From contig JAHELJ010000003.1 of NCBI GenBank assembly GCA_024644235.1, positions 62,001 to 126,000 of the forward strand: 64,000 nucleotides of DNA. The letters are read 5' to 3'. The notes beneath the pieces are model-generated. The model had not been told where the DNA came from. It ran no database searches and saw nothing but the letters and a program-made list of their open reading frames with translations. The DNA comes from Lewinellaceae bacterium (GTDB taxonomy: Bacteria > Bacteroidota > Bacteroidia > Chitinophagales > Saprospiraceae). Positions 15,756 to 25,342 of this stretch are shown here, in pieces. Every line of letters starts with the position of its first letter. The stretch's first letter is position 1. Position numbers and translations under genes: made by a program.

Positions 15756-17057
15756 ATGAGAATTCTACTTTGGTTTATCCTGTTCATCGCATCCTCTATC
15801 GCAGCTAGTTCGCAGGCACCTACTCAGCTATCAAATATTGCCGATCCTGCGCTGGCCGGCATGGACTCAGACCGCCTTGCATTGATAGATGAGCATATTA
15901 CTTCCTACATCGATAAAAATATGGTGCCAGGAGGCGTATTTCTGATTGCTCGTGGGGGGCAGACCGTCTATCATAAAAGCTTTGGAAAGAAATCCCTGAA
16001 CAATGATGAACCCTATAAAAACGCTGACATTTTCCGGATCGCCTCGATGACAAAAGCGGTGACCTCTGTTGCAATTATGCAGTTATATGAAAGAGGCAAA
16101 CTGGGATTGGACGACCCCGTTCACCTTTACATTCCTTCATTTGAAAGCACGGAAGTACTGGACAGCTTTATAGTCACAGATTCAAGTTATACCACAGTAC
16201 CGGTGGAAAGTCAAATAACCATTCGGCACCTTCTTACGCACACCTCTGGTATCGTATATGGTGGTTTCAGTCCCGGACCACTTCAATTCATTTATCAGCA
16301 TCATCAGATGAGTGATGCGGGGCTTTCCCAGGGCCGGTGGACCACAGAAGAATTGATTGATCGATTGGCTGAGGTCCCACTGGCATTTCAGCCTGGGGAG
16401 AGATATTGGTATGGATTAAATATGGATGTTTTGGGTCGGGTAGTGGAGATCGTCGGCGGAATGCCTCTAAATGAATATTTTTCAACCCACATATTTGACC
16501 CTCTGGGGATGCACGATACCTACTTTTACGTGCCTGCTGAAAAGCACGACCGGGTCGTTCCCCTGTATACCCCCGATCCGGAGGGAGGATGGGCGATGGC
16601 CGCAGATGTTGGTTTTGCCATGGACTATCCTAAGGAAGTAGGAAGGAATTATTTTGCCGGCGGAGGCGGACTTTCATCCACTGCTCTTGACTATTCCAAA
16701 TTTATTCAGGCCCTGGTCAATGATGGCCATTTAAATGGACAGCGCATCTTGAGTCGGAAGACAGTCGAGGTCATGACCTCCGATCAAATGATCAAGCTCA
16801 ATGAGGAAGGCAAGGGCTTTTCAAATCATCCGGGTGTAACTTATTGTCTCGGATTCGCCTTGTACCAGGAAGACAGCCGAGGATTAAACTCCAAATCGCC
16901 TGGCACCTATGAATGGGGAGGCTACTTCAATACCAAGTATTTCATAGATCCGGTGGAGGATCTCATATTCGTTGGAATGACTCAAGTAGTACCTTTCCCA
17001 CATGATCATTTTTGGGATCGGCTGTACGCCTTGGTTTATGGAGCCATCACCGATTAA
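15756..17057 (+). CDS. Exported serine hydrolase, beta-lactamase/EstB-like family
   Basis: This 433-residue protein has a signal peptide (RILLWFILFIASSIAASSQ) when started at 15756; an upstream ATG overlapping the previous gene gives no signal. The beta-lactamase-related fold shows SxxK as SMTK (Ser97, Lys100), a Y-G-L triad in WYGLNMDVLG that aligns with the YSV of EstB-like esterases, and a WGG motif in YEWGGYFNT in place of KTG. RHLLTHTSGI is the usual family helix. It probably hydrolyses esters or D-amino-acid peptides in the periplasm, rather than beta-lactams. It follows the dehydrogenase gene on the same strand. Confidence 0.88.
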   Translation: MRILLWFILFIASSIAASSQAPTQLSNIADPALAGMDSDRLALIDEHITSYIDKNMVPGGVFLIARGGQTVYHKSFGKKSLNNDEPYKNADIFRIASMTKAVTSVAIMQLYERGKLGLDDPVHLYIPSFESTEVLDSFIVTDSSYTTVPVESQITIRHLLTHTSGIVYGGFSPGPLQFIYQHHQMSDAGLSQGRWTTEELIDRLAEVPLAFQPGERYWYGLNMDVLGRVVEIVGGMPLNEYFSTHIFDPLGMHDTYFYVPAEKHDRVVPLYTPDPEGGWAMAADVGFAMDYPKEVGRNYFAGGGGLSSTALDYSKFIQALVNDGHLNGQRILSRKTVEVMTSDQMIKLNEEGKGFSNHPGVTYCLGFALYQEDSRGLNSKSPGTYEWGGYFNTKYFIDPVEDLIFVGMTQVVPFPHDHFWDRLYALVYGAITD

Positions 17058-17110
17058 GAATACTATTAGTTGCCGGTATCCTTATTTTCGATCAAGCGAA
17101 TGAATCAAGT

Positions 17111-18706
17111 ATGAACCATCTCAGATCCCTCGTTTGGTGCATCATGCTCACCTTGATTGCCAGCACTCAATCAAATGCTCAGGAAGACGCCACCTGGTCA
17201 GGCCAAATCGCGTGCATCATTTACTCCCACTGTTCAACCTGTCACAACGATGGCGGAATCGCTCCATTCTCACTAATGAGCTACGAAGATGCTCAGGCCA
17301 GTCGCTTTGCTATTCAGCATGTGGTCACGAACCGTATTATGCCACCCTGGCCTCCCGACCCATCTTATAACCGGCTTGCCCATGAGCGCTTGCTTTCGGA
17401 TGAAGAAGTATCCCTGATAGATGAATGGGTGAAGGCTGATGCTCCGGCAGGTGATCTGGCGAATGCACCCCAAGCACCAATATTCGAAACAAATCTTGAA
17501 ATCTCCCAACCAGATATGGAGTTGAATTTGCCCATATTCACGGTTCCCCAAGACGCTGGCGAAGACGTTTATCGCTGTTTCGTCATTCCCACCGATGAAG
17601 ACGAGGACCGGTTCATAACTGGCATGGAAATTATTCCGGGCAATCGCAATATCGTGCACCACGTATTGGTGTATCAAGATACAACCGGGGTTCCTGAAGC
17701 ACTGGATGCAGCGGACCCGGGGGTAGGCTATACCTGCTTTGGTGGCATCGGTTCGGACGGAGCTCGTCTCGTTTCAGGCTGGGTGCCTGGTGGAACAGCA
17801 TATTTTACACCACCTCGCATGGGCGTATTTTTACCAGCAGGAGCTAATTTGATCGTTCAAATTCATTATCCGGAAGGAAGTGAAGGCCAGGTGGATTCTA
17901 CCAAAATCAACTTGCAACTGTCGGATGATATGGGGCTTCGCCGAATGGAAAACCTGCCCCTTCTTAATCATATCACGTCGATCGATCGTTGGCTAATCAT
18001 TCCTGCTAACACACAACAGACTTTCTATCAGGAATTTACCGTTCCTTTCAACTTATCTATCACGGGCATTGCTCCCCATGCACATCTTCTTTGCACATCA
18101 ATGACAGCCTTCGCTGTGAGACCCAACGGCGACACAATACCACTAATCCATATTCCTAAGTGGGACTTTGAATGGCAGGGATTCTACAACTTTAGAAATC
18201 CCATTCGCTTGCCTTTTGGTACCAGACTTCATGGTATTGCCACTTATGACAATACGGCGGAAAACCCCAATAATCCCAATGATCCTCCCCAATTAGTCAC
18301 ATTGGGAGAAGCAACCACTGACGAGATGATGCTGTTTTTTACGCCGGTAACTTTCTATTTCGCAGGTGATGAGAACATCGTCATCGACGATAGCGAGCAC
18401 CCTGATCATCATGATGATTGCCAGTTGCAGGGGACTACTTCCAGCGACGATCAAAAGAGATCAGAGAGTCTAAAGATTTATCCCAATCCATTCGCTCACT
18501 CAATCACCGTTGAGAGTGAAAGCACTTCAGAATCATTTATTCTTGTTATCAGCGACTTATTTGGACATGAAGTCGCAAGACTTGAAGGATTTCAAGGATT
18601 ACGAAAAATTCAAACATCCGACTTATTTCCAGGCTTGTACATCTTAAATGTGCTCGATCGTCATGGAAATTATATCAGGAGCTCCCGAAAACTGGTTAAA
18701 CTCTAA
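17111..18706 (+). CDS. T9SS-secreted haem c plus copper type II monooxygenase-like protein
   Basis: A 531-residue exported protein made of three parts. After a signal peptide (LVWCIMLTLIASTQSNAQ) comes a small cytochrome c-like domain with one CSTCH haem site (Cys41-His45) and a likely axial Met77 in IMPPWPPD. The middle (about 130-420) resembles the copper type II ascorbate-dependent monooxygenase fold (PHM-like): VHHVLVYQD, QIHYPEG, APHAHLL and DEMMLFF offer His and Met ligands. The last ~75 residues are a type IX sorting domain (IYPNPFAHSITVES... GLYILNV). The start at 17111 is chosen because the upstream frame overlaps the previous gene and has no signal. It would act outside the cell or on its surface; the substrate is unknown. 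Confidence 0.87.
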   Translation: MNHLRSLVWCIMLTLIASTQSNAQEDATWSGQIACIIYSHCSTCHNDGGIAPFSLMSYEDAQASRFAIQHVVTNRIMPPWPPDPSYNRLAHERLLSDEEVSLIDEWVKADAPAGDLANAPQAPIFETNLEISQPDMELNLPIFTVPQDAGEDVYRCFVIPTDEDEDRFITGMEIIPGNRNIVHHVLVYQDTTGVPEALDAADPGVGYTCFGGIGSDGARLVSGWVPGGTAYFTPPRMGVFLPAGANLIVQIHYPEGSEGQVDSTKINLQLSDDMGLRRMENLPLLNHITSIDRWLIIPANTQQTFYQEFTVPFNLSITGIAPHAHLLCTSMTAFAVRPNGDTIPLIHIPKWDFEWQGFYNFRNPIRLPFGTRLHGIATYDNTAENPNNPNDPPQLVTLGEATTDEMMLFFTPVTFYFAGDENIVIDDSEHPDHHDDCQLQGTTSSDDQKRSESLKIYPNPFAHSITVESESTSESFILVISDLFGHEVARLEGFQGLRKIQTSDLFPGLYILNVLDRHGNYIRSSRKLVKL

Positions 18707-18790
18707 TTTAATGAGAAACTTCTGTCAAGATTGAAACTCAGCAATCGGTACAGAATTCTTTAAATTCGAAATCACTAAATCTCTTAGTTG

Positions 18791-19498
18791 ATGACCCTGG
18801 CACAGGTTATGACCGACTTGCAAACTATGGCTTCACCCCAGACAAAGAAAGTCTTTCTTAATCATGGCGCTAAAGAGCCTTTATTTGGTGTGAAAGTGGG
18901 TGATCTGAAGAAATTAGTTAAGAAGATCAAGAAGAATCATGAGTTGTCACTCAAGCTTTTTGACACCGGGAATATGGATGCCATGTACCTGGCAGCCTTG
19001 ATCGCAGATGAAAAGCAAATCACCAGAAAGCAATTGCAAGGATGGGCCAAAAAGGCAGAGTGGTACATGATAAGTGAATACTCGGTAGCCTGGATAGCTA
19101 GTGAGAGCCGCTACGGATGGGAGCTCGGCTTGGATTGGATTGAAGCAAAAGAAGAGAACGTAGCTTCTACCGGCTGGGCTACATTGTCAAATTTTGTGTC
19201 CATCACGCCTGATGATCAGTTGGATACTCAAAAATTGACACAATTGTTGGATCGGGTAAAGAAACAAATTCATATTCAGCCAAACCGGGTTCGTTATACG
19301 ATGAACGGATTCGTGATTTCTACCGGTGTCCATGTTGCTGATTTGAATAAGAAGTCATTGGAAGTGGCAGAAAAGATTGGGAAGGTATCAGTGGATGTAG
19401 GTGGTACTGCCTGCAAAGTACCATTGGCCACTGATTATATTAAAAAAACGGTGAATGCGGGACGATTGGGAAGAAAAAGAAAGATGGCAAGATGCTAG
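18791..19498 (+). CDS. AlkD-like DNA alkylation repair protein
   Basis: The 235-residue protein consists of HEAT-like helical repeats of the DNA alkylation repair family, whose AlkD member removes cationic N3- and N7-alkylated purines without base flipping. Recognisable are FLNHGAKEPLFGVKVGDLKKL near the N-terminus, the YLAALIADE helix, the WYMISEYSVAW segment and the RVRYTMNGFVIS helix, with lysine-rich faces. The basic C-terminus (GRLGRKRKMARC) fits DNA binding. A TTG three bases earlier is in frame, but the ATG at 18791 is the simpler start. The gene stands alone between a secreted protein and the sus operon. A second alkyl-base glycosylase (Tag) is encoded at 28.2 kb. Confidence 0.82.
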   Translation: MTLAQVMTDLQTMASPQTKKVFLNHGAKEPLFGVKVGDLKKLVKKIKKNHELSLKLFDTGNMDAMYLAALIADEKQITRKQLQGWAKKAEWYMISEYSVAWIASESRYGWELGLDWIEAKEENVASTGWATLSNFVSITPDDQLDTQKLTQLLDRVKKQIHIQPNRVRYTMNGFVISTGVHVADLNKKSLEVAEKIGKVSVDVGGTACKVPLATDYIKKTVNAGRLGRKRKMARC

Positions 19499-19699
19499 AA
19501 TTGCCGTTAATTTGCGGAATTATGCTGAAAGTGTAGAGACAACGATCTGATGCAGCAAGTCGTTCTACCGAGGAGGAAGATCAAATAAGCAAATATATCA
19601 CTCACCTAAAATCATTTGCAAAGTCCGAAAGCTCTACCATTCGATCCGTCGTGATCGGGATGCTAATTATTTCTAAGTCAACATCTAAAATGAATAAAC

Positions 19700-22684
19700 A
19701 TGAAAAAAAAGCTACTTAAATACTGCCTGCTATTTACGGCGGTAGTTGCACTTCACTCGATTGGGTGGTCCCAACTGACGGTCTCTGGGAAGGTGACTGC
19801 AGATGGGCAACCTTTGATCGGAGTGAGTATTGCCATTCAGGGCACCTCAATAGGTACCGTCACTGACTTTGACGGCACCTATAGCCTGGATATACCAGGT
19901 AACAGCGCCATCCTTGAATACAGTTATCTGGGATATCGCACTGAGACTTTTGTTGCTAATCAGGACAACAACCAAATCGATGTTGTGATGCAAGAGGACA
20001 TTGCAAGTCTTGATGAGATCGTGGTCACTGGTTTGGCATCGACTGTAAAGCGGAGTAATCTGGCTCACTCTGTTGCATCTATAGACGCCAAGGCCCTCAC
20101 GGGTGTAACCAGCCAATCGACCATGGAGGGTGCACTATACGGGAAGTTTAAAGGTGCTGAGATTCGCTCCAATTCAGGGGCGCCGGGTGGGGGATTTTCA
20201 GTGAAGTTGAGAGGGGTGACATCTATATTTGGCGACCAGCAGCCTCTCTACATCGTAGATGGTATCTACATCGACAACTCAGCAATTAGCCTAGGCACCA
20301 ACGTCGTTTCGGCTGCTGCCGGTGGTGGCAACACCGCTACGAATCAAGACGATGCCTCGAACCGGATTGCAGATATCGACCCGGAAGACGTTGAAAGCAT
20401 CGAAATTCTCAAGGGGGCCTCAGCCGCTGCGATCTACGGATCACGAGCTGCCGGAGGGGTGGTCATCATCACAACCAAAAGAGGAGTAGCAGGTAAAACC
20501 CGAATCCAATTGTCACAGACATCAGGGATCGTTCGTCCGATTTCGCTACTGGGAGACCGGGGCTGGGACCAGGCGAAGATCACGGAAACATTTGGAGCTG
20601 ATGAAGCTGCCCGGGCCTCGCGAAATGGTATTAACGACTATGAGGCCGAGCTATTTGATCATAATCGATACTCAGGCACTACCCGCTTGAATATATCGGG
20701 TGGTGATGCCAAAACCAAATTTTTTGTAGGTGGTACCTACAAAGACGAAAATGGGCTGGTGGAAAATACAGGATATCAGAAAACGTCGGGAAGGATCAAC
20801 ATCAATCACAAGCTGGCCACTCCACTGAATCTAACGGTGACATCAAATTACATCAATTCACGGTCCGATCGTGGCTTTTTTAACAATGGGAACACAAACA
20901 CTACCGTAGGCTATGCTCTTGCCTTTACTAGGCCCTGGGATGATTTATTTCCAGACGCAGAAGGGAATTATCCAGCCAATCCACGGGTAGGCTCCAATGT
21001 GTTGGAAACGATCAATTTGGTCACCAATAGTGAGAAGATCAACCGGTTTATCGGAGGAGGTAAACTGGACTGGGATATTTTTACGGGAAACAATCAAAAT
21101 TTGAAGGCCGTGATCGCCGGAGGAATTGACAACTATACGCTCCGGTCGACAGGCATATTCCCTCAGAACCTCTCCTTCTATCGTGATCCTGCCAGTTTGG
21201 GTGGTGTATCTATTTCGGGTAGCACGGTCAATTTCAACACGAATCTTTCCGCCTTTCTGGTACACTATATTTATACACCGGGTGGATTGTCATTTCGTAC
21301 CCAGGCTGGTGTCACCAAGGAAAACTTTAATCTGAACACGGTTGTAACTACTGCAACTGGATTGAATGGTTCGCAAACCAACGTCGATCAGGCTGCGAGT
21401 GTTTCCGGCTTTCAGAACCGGGAAATCCAGGAAGACAAGGGATTCTTTGTACAGGAAGAAGTAAACTGGAACGACCGCATTTTGGTAACTGTTGGTTTGC
21501 GCGGAGACAAGTCTTCCAACAATGGTGATCCCAATGAACTCTTTTTCTACCCGAAAGCCAGTCTTGCTCTAAACCTGCATGAATTTGATTTCTGGGGATC
21601 CGGAGTAATCAGCAACTTGAAGCTACGGGGAGCTTTTGGGCAATCGGGTCGATTTGCCAATTTCCCGGATCGTTTCAACGCGTTGGAAGGCACCCTTATC
21701 GGATTAAACTCCGGTCTTCAAACTGTTAATCTGCGTGGTAACACTTCAGTCACTCCGGAGATTCAGCAGGAAATCGAAGTAGGGGCTGATATAGGATTGC
21801 TTGATAATCGCTTGAATTTTGATATTACCTACTACCGGAAATCTATTGACGATCTGCTCCTGAGGGCACAAATTCCAACCTCCACAGGATACACCCGTCA
21901 GGTGGTGAACGCAGGTGAACTAGCCAATAAAGGCTGGGAGATCGGGCTTGAGGCCACTCCAGTAACTGGAGAATTTAACTGGACGACCAGTGTAAACTGG
22001 TGGACGAATGAGTCTGAAGTGACCAGATTGGATATTCCGGCTTTCAACCTGGGAGGTTTTGCAGCCAGTCTTGGTCAATACCGCATTCAGGAAGGGAGAA
22101 GTGCCACCCAAATCGTAGGTACCATTAATACTTCCGATTGCCTGGAGGCTGATTGCTCAGATCTGGATCCAGATGGAGATGGATTTAGAGTGTACGGTGA
22201 TGCTGAGGCTGATTTCAACATGTCATTCTTTAATACGCTTAATTGGAAAAATTTTGAACTTAGTTTCCTTTGGCACTGGAAGGAAGGCGGCGACGGAATC
22301 AACCTGAGTACCCTCCTGTGGGACTTGGCTGGATTGACCTGGGATTATGACGATAAGACGCTCGATCCAGCCGGAGAACAAGGCAATGGAGATTTCAGGC
22401 TAGGCTCATGGTTCGCAGGTGATACCGGGCCATGGATCGAAGACACCGGTTATCTAAGACTAAGGGAAGTAGGGTTGTACTATACGATACCTAGAGAAAC
22501 ATTGGGAGATGTAGTTGGATTAAAACTCGGATTATCAGGTATGAACCTGGTCAATATTTTTGACTACAACTCATACGATCCGGAAGTTTCAAACTTTGGT
22601 GGAAACGTACTTGCGAACACCGTGGAGGTAACGCCATTCCCGAGTTCGAAACGAATGAATTTCCACATCATCGCTACTTTTTAA
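19700..22684 (+). CDS. susC: SusC/RagA-family TonB-linked outer-membrane receptor
   Basis: This 994-residue importer has a signal peptide, then a CarboxypepD_reg-like domain (about 27-105, LTVSGKVTADGQPLIGVSIA and DGTYSLDIP), a TonB-box-like LDEIVVTG, and a plug with the SusC signature in DVESIEILKGASAAAIYGS followed by GGVVIITTKRG. The 22-strand barrel ends in an aromatic residue (HIIATF). It pairs with the SusD lipoprotein immediately downstream to bind and import oligosaccharides or other large nutrients, driven by TonB-ExbBD. A DPDGDG loop in a barrel strand looks calcium-binding. No glycosidase or regulator lies next to it, so the substrate is not indicated. Confidence 0.95.
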   Translation: MKKKLLKYCLLFTAVVALHSIGWSQLTVSGKVTADGQPLIGVSIAIQGTSIGTVTDFDGTYSLDIPGNSAILEYSYLGYRTETFVANQDNNQIDVVMQEDIASLDEIVVTGLASTVKRSNLAHSVASIDAKALTGVTSQSTMEGALYGKFKGAEIRSNSGAPGGGFSVKLRGVTSIFGDQQPLYIVDGIYIDNSAISLGTNVVSAAAGGGNTATNQDDASNRIADIDPEDVESIEILKGASAAAIYGSRAAGGVVIITTKRGVAGKTRIQLSQTSGIVRPISLLGDRGWDQAKITETFGADEAARASRNGINDYEAELFDHNRYSGTTRLNISGGDAKTKFFVGGTYKDENGLVENTGYQKTSGRININHKLATPLNLTVTSNYINSRSDRGFFNNGNTNTTVGYALAFTRPWDDLFPDAEGNYPANPRVGSNVLETINLVTNSEKINRFIGGGKLDWDIFTGNNQNLKAVIAGGIDNYTLRSTGIFPQNLSFYRDPASLGGVSISGSTVNFNTNLSAFLVHYIYTPGGLSFRTQAGVTKENFNLNTVVTTATGLNGSQTNVDQAASVSGFQNREIQEDKGFFVQEEVNWNDRILVTVGLRGDKSSNNGDPNELFFYPKASLALNLHEFDFWGSGVISNLKLRGAFGQSGRFANFPDRFNALEGTLIGLNSGLQTVNLRGNTSVTPEIQQEIEVGADIGLLDNRLNFDITYYRKSIDDLLLRAQIPTSTGYTRQVVNAGELANKGWEIGLEATPVTGEFNWTTSVNWWTNESEVTRLDIPAFNLGGFAASLGQYRIQEGRSATQIVGTINTSDCLEADCSDLDPDGDGFRVYGDAEADFNMSFFNTLNWKNFELSFLWHWKEGGDGINLSTLLWDLAGLTWDYDDKTLDPAGEQGNGDFRLGSWFAGDTGPWIEDTGYLRLREVGLYYTIPRETLGDVVGLKLGLSGMNLVNIFDYNSYDPEVSNFGGNVLANTVEVTPFPSSKRMNFHIIATF

Positions 22685-22714
22685 TGCTTCCTAATGTCAC
22701 AAAAAGAAATAATC

Positions 22715-24049
22715 ATGAAAAAACATAAATTCTTTTATCCAATATTATTCACTCTCCTGGCCCTCGGTTTTTCGGCTTGCGATGTCGATGTAATCGAAAA
22801 TCCAAACGGCCCGACTTTGGAGAGCTTGCAGGATGGAGCTACCCTGGCCGATCTGCGACTTCTCGCTCATGGCCTGGAGTCAGCCATGCGTATCGACATG
22901 GAGTTCTATTTTTGGACGGTAAGCATAGTCGGTCGGGAATACTATGATCTCAATGGTATCGATCCTCGCTACACGGGAGAGCTGGTTGGAGAACAGGGTG
23001 CGGTCCTTGACAACAATGGTTTTCTCACCACCCGTTCGTTTGCTGCACGTTACAAAGCAATCCGAAATGCATGGGTATTGATCAATGCTGTTGAGAATTC
23101 TAATGCATCACTGACCTCCGAGCAGGCGAACGCTTTTATCGGGTATGCCAAAACAATACAGGCCTACTCACTATTGATGGTAGCCAACCGTCAATTCGAA
23201 AACGGAATTCGTACCGCCGAAGCAGTAAGAGATCCAGATAACCTCGGTGCCTTCACCGAAGGATATTCTGCCGCACTCTCAGCTGTAGCAGCTTTGCTTG
23301 ACGAGGCTTCCGGTCAGCTTTCATCAGGAGGAGCCGCCTTCCTATTCAATCTATCATCAGGATTTGATGGACTAAATACACCGGCAGGCTTCAACCAATT
23401 TAACCGTGCGCTGGCTGCCAGGGTAAATCTATACCTCGGCAATAAAGCTGGTGCTCTCAGCGCGGCCAACCAATCCTTTATGGATATGGGAGGAGATCTT
23501 AATATGGGTGCTTACTATACATTTGGAACGGGCGGCAACGATATCAGAAACCCACTCTTTAATGTGCCAAATTCTGACCTCTACACAGTCCATCCATCTT
23601 GGTTAGCCGATGCCGAAGATGGTGATACCAGAGTTGCTGCTAAAACTACTCCCTTGGATGGAGATGTAGTGGACCTTCCCGTATCGCTGTCCGGATTATC
23701 CGGAGATACTCAGGTTACCCTCTATGATTCGGACACCGACCCAGTGCCTATCATTCGAAATGAGGAATTGATACTGATCAGTGCGGAAGCAAATATTGGC
23801 AGCAATAATGCAGCTGCTGTCGATGCGATCAATGTGATCCGAACCGCTGCCGGGCTACCGGAATACAGTGGCGGCATGGATGACGGTGCTTTACTTGACG
23901 AAGTCTTAAGACAAAGACGGTATTCACTATATGGCGAGGGACATCGTTGGCTTGATCTGAGAAGAACAAACCGGACAGGTGAAATTCCAAAAGACCGTCC
24001 CGGAGATGTGGTTCACACCCAGTTTCCCCGACCAGTCACGGAAAATTGA
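22715..24049 (+). CDS. susD: SusD/RagB-family nutrient-binding lipoprotein
   Basis: This 444-residue surface lipoprotein (signal LLALGFSAC, lipobox Cys followed by DVD) is the lid partner of SusC. The helical TPR-like N-terminal half includes AYAKTIQAY-like helices, e.g. IGYAKTIQAYSLLMVANRQF. The C-terminal part carries the family hallmark RNEELILISAEA and the terminal LRQRRYSLYGEGHRWLDLRR, which are typical of SusD. The ATG at 22715, 30 bp after the SusC stop, is preferred over 22694 because it gives the proper lipoprotein signal. The operon ends at the terminator 20 bp further on. Confidence 0.93.
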   Translation: MKKHKFFYPILFTLLALGFSACDVDVIENPNGPTLESLQDGATLADLRLLAHGLESAMRIDMEFYFWTVSIVGREYYDLNGIDPRYTGELVGEQGAVLDNNGFLTTRSFAARYKAIRNAWVLINAVENSNASLTSEQANAFIGYAKTIQAYSLLMVANRQFENGIRTAEAVRDPDNLGAFTEGYSAALSAVAALLDEASGQLSSGGAAFLFNLSSGFDGLNTPAGFNQFNRALAARVNLYLGNKAGALSAANQSFMDMGGDLNMGAYYTFGTGGNDIRNPLFNVPNSDLYTVHPSWLADAEDGDTRVAAKTTPLDGDVVDLPVSLSGLSGDTQVTLYDSDTDPVPIIRNEELILISAEANIGSNNAAAVDAINVIRTAAGLPEYSGGMDDGALLDEVLRQRRYSLYGEGHRWLDLRRTNRTGEIPKDRPGDVVHTQFPRPVTEN

Positions 24050-24068
24050 TTTTGAAGAAATTGCTTTT

Positions 24069-24098
24069 AAAAGGGTGCCCATTCAGGCACCCTTTTTT
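24069..24098 (+). terminator. Rho-independent terminator of the susCD operon
   Basis: The arms AAAAGGGTGCC and GGCACCCTTTT make an 11-bp stem, followed by a T-run of six. It lies 19 bp after the SusD stop codon and closes the operon. Confidence 0.9.
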
Positions 24099-24127
24099 AT
24101 TTTATCGCACTAATCTTATTCTGAAAA

Positions 24128-24511
24128 ATGGATTCGGAGGAAAATGCCGGCCGCAATTGGTCCAATTGGATTGAAATACCAGTCGAAGAATTTGAGCGGG
24201 CGCAGTCCTTTTACGAGACGATTTTTGATATCGAGATTCAGGTGATGGACCTGGGTGCATTGAAAATGGGGGTTTTCCCTGGCCGGACTGTGGGATGCGC
24301 TATCTGTAAGGGAGTGCATTACGCCCCAGGAGCAAGTGGTCCGGTTGTCTATTTAGATGCCAATCCGGATCTCGAAGTTGTGCAGCAGCGCATCCTCAAT
24401 GCTGGTGGCAAGGTTCTAATGGCGAAGAAGCAAATTTCTCCCGAACATGGTTTTATGGCTCTATTTCAAGACACTGAGGGCAATAGGTTAGCTCTTCACT
24501 CCAATCACTAG
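24128..24511 (+). CDS. VOC (glyoxalase/bleomycin resistance)-family protein
   Basis: A 127-residue vicinal-oxygen-chelate-fold protein made of two beta-alpha-beta-beta-beta units. The first begins NWSNWIEIPVEEFERAQSFY and the second ends FQDTEGNRLALHS, the standard Glu-bearing C-terminal motif. Proteins of this type bind a metal and act as lyases, dioxygenases or antibiotic-sequestering proteins; the substrate cannot be predicted. The cytoplasmic location is inferred from the lack of a signal peptide. It starts 30 bp after the sus terminator and seems to be an independent gene. Confidence 0.85.
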   Translation: MDSEENAGRNWSNWIEIPVEEFERAQSFYETIFDIEIQVMDLGALKMGVFPGRTVGCAICKGVHYAPGASGPVVYLDANPDLEVVQQRILNAGGKVLMAKKQISPEHGFMALFQDTEGNRLALHSNH

Positions 24512-24670
24512 TCTTATCGTCCCGTCAGGCCATTTTTTTCCAATTGAGGTAGATCAGCATACAGGTTAAGCAATGTCATTAATACTCTATTCTCAATCCA
24601 TTTACTTCACAAGTAGGTATTGGGTACCTGTCAATTTGATGGGAGACATTGATAGATAAAAAATGTAGTC

Positions 24671-25255
24671 ATGATAAAGTATGCTTTGACAATCATCGCG
24701 ATCATAGCTGCTGCCTATTCCGGTCTCAGCCAGGTCAAATTTGCATTTTCCCCCGAAGACCAGAAAAGTGTGGAACACATGATTGAGGAGGAGCGTTTGG
24801 CTGTGGAGTTATACCAAATGTTAGCGAAAGTCTGGGACCAGCCCATCTTCAAGGAGATTTTGGCAGAGGAGAAAGTGCACCTGGTACGTGTGCAGAGATT
24901 AGGCAAAAAATATCATGTGGAGGAAAGCCAGAGGGAATATGGAGAGTATCTGGATCAAAATCTTCAAAACCTGTTCAATGGATTCAGGATAAGAGCAAAT
25001 GCCTCTGAAAAAGAAGCCCTGCTGGTCGCCGCCGAATTCGAAGAACGGGATATCGTCGATTTACAGAAGTATTTCAACACAACAGACAATGCCGACCTGA
25101 TTATCACTTATGAATTCTTACTGGAAGAAGCAAAAGATCACCTTAGAATAATCTACAAAGTGCTGTCTGAGAAAGGCATCAACTACACTCCGGTTTATAT
25201 GCATGAAGATTATTTCAATGAGATCGTCCGGAGAATTCCGATCTCACTGAAATAG
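24671..25255 (+). CDS. Exported DUF2202 ferritin-like protein
   Basis: A 194-residue protein with a signal peptide (IKYALTIIAIIAAAYSGLSQ). The mature part is a four-helix bundle of the DUF2202/ferritin-like type. Paired acidic and His residues recur in the helices as expected for a carboxylate-bridged metal site: IEEERLAVELYQ, EEKVHLVRVQ, EFEERDIVDLQ and EEAKDHLRIIY. A role in metal binding or redox protection in the periplasm is plausible, but no DUF2202 function is firmly known. The ECF sigma gene follows 88 bp downstream on the same strand, perhaps co-regulated. Confidence 0.83.
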   Translation: MIKYALTIIAIIAAAYSGLSQVKFAFSPEDQKSVEHMIEEERLAVELYQMLAKVWDQPIFKEILAEEKVHLVRVQRLGKKYHVEESQREYGEYLDQNLQNLFNGFRIRANASEKEALLVAAEFEERDIVDLQKYFNTTDNADLIITYEFLLEEAKDHLRIIYKVLSEKGINYTPVYMHEDYFNEIVRRIPISLK

Positions 25256-25342
25256 ATACTTTGTTGAAGTAAAAAGTCTCTATCGGATGTAACCTTTTGA
25301 CTTCAGGTGCATCCAATAAGCTTTATACTTATCTTTCTACAA

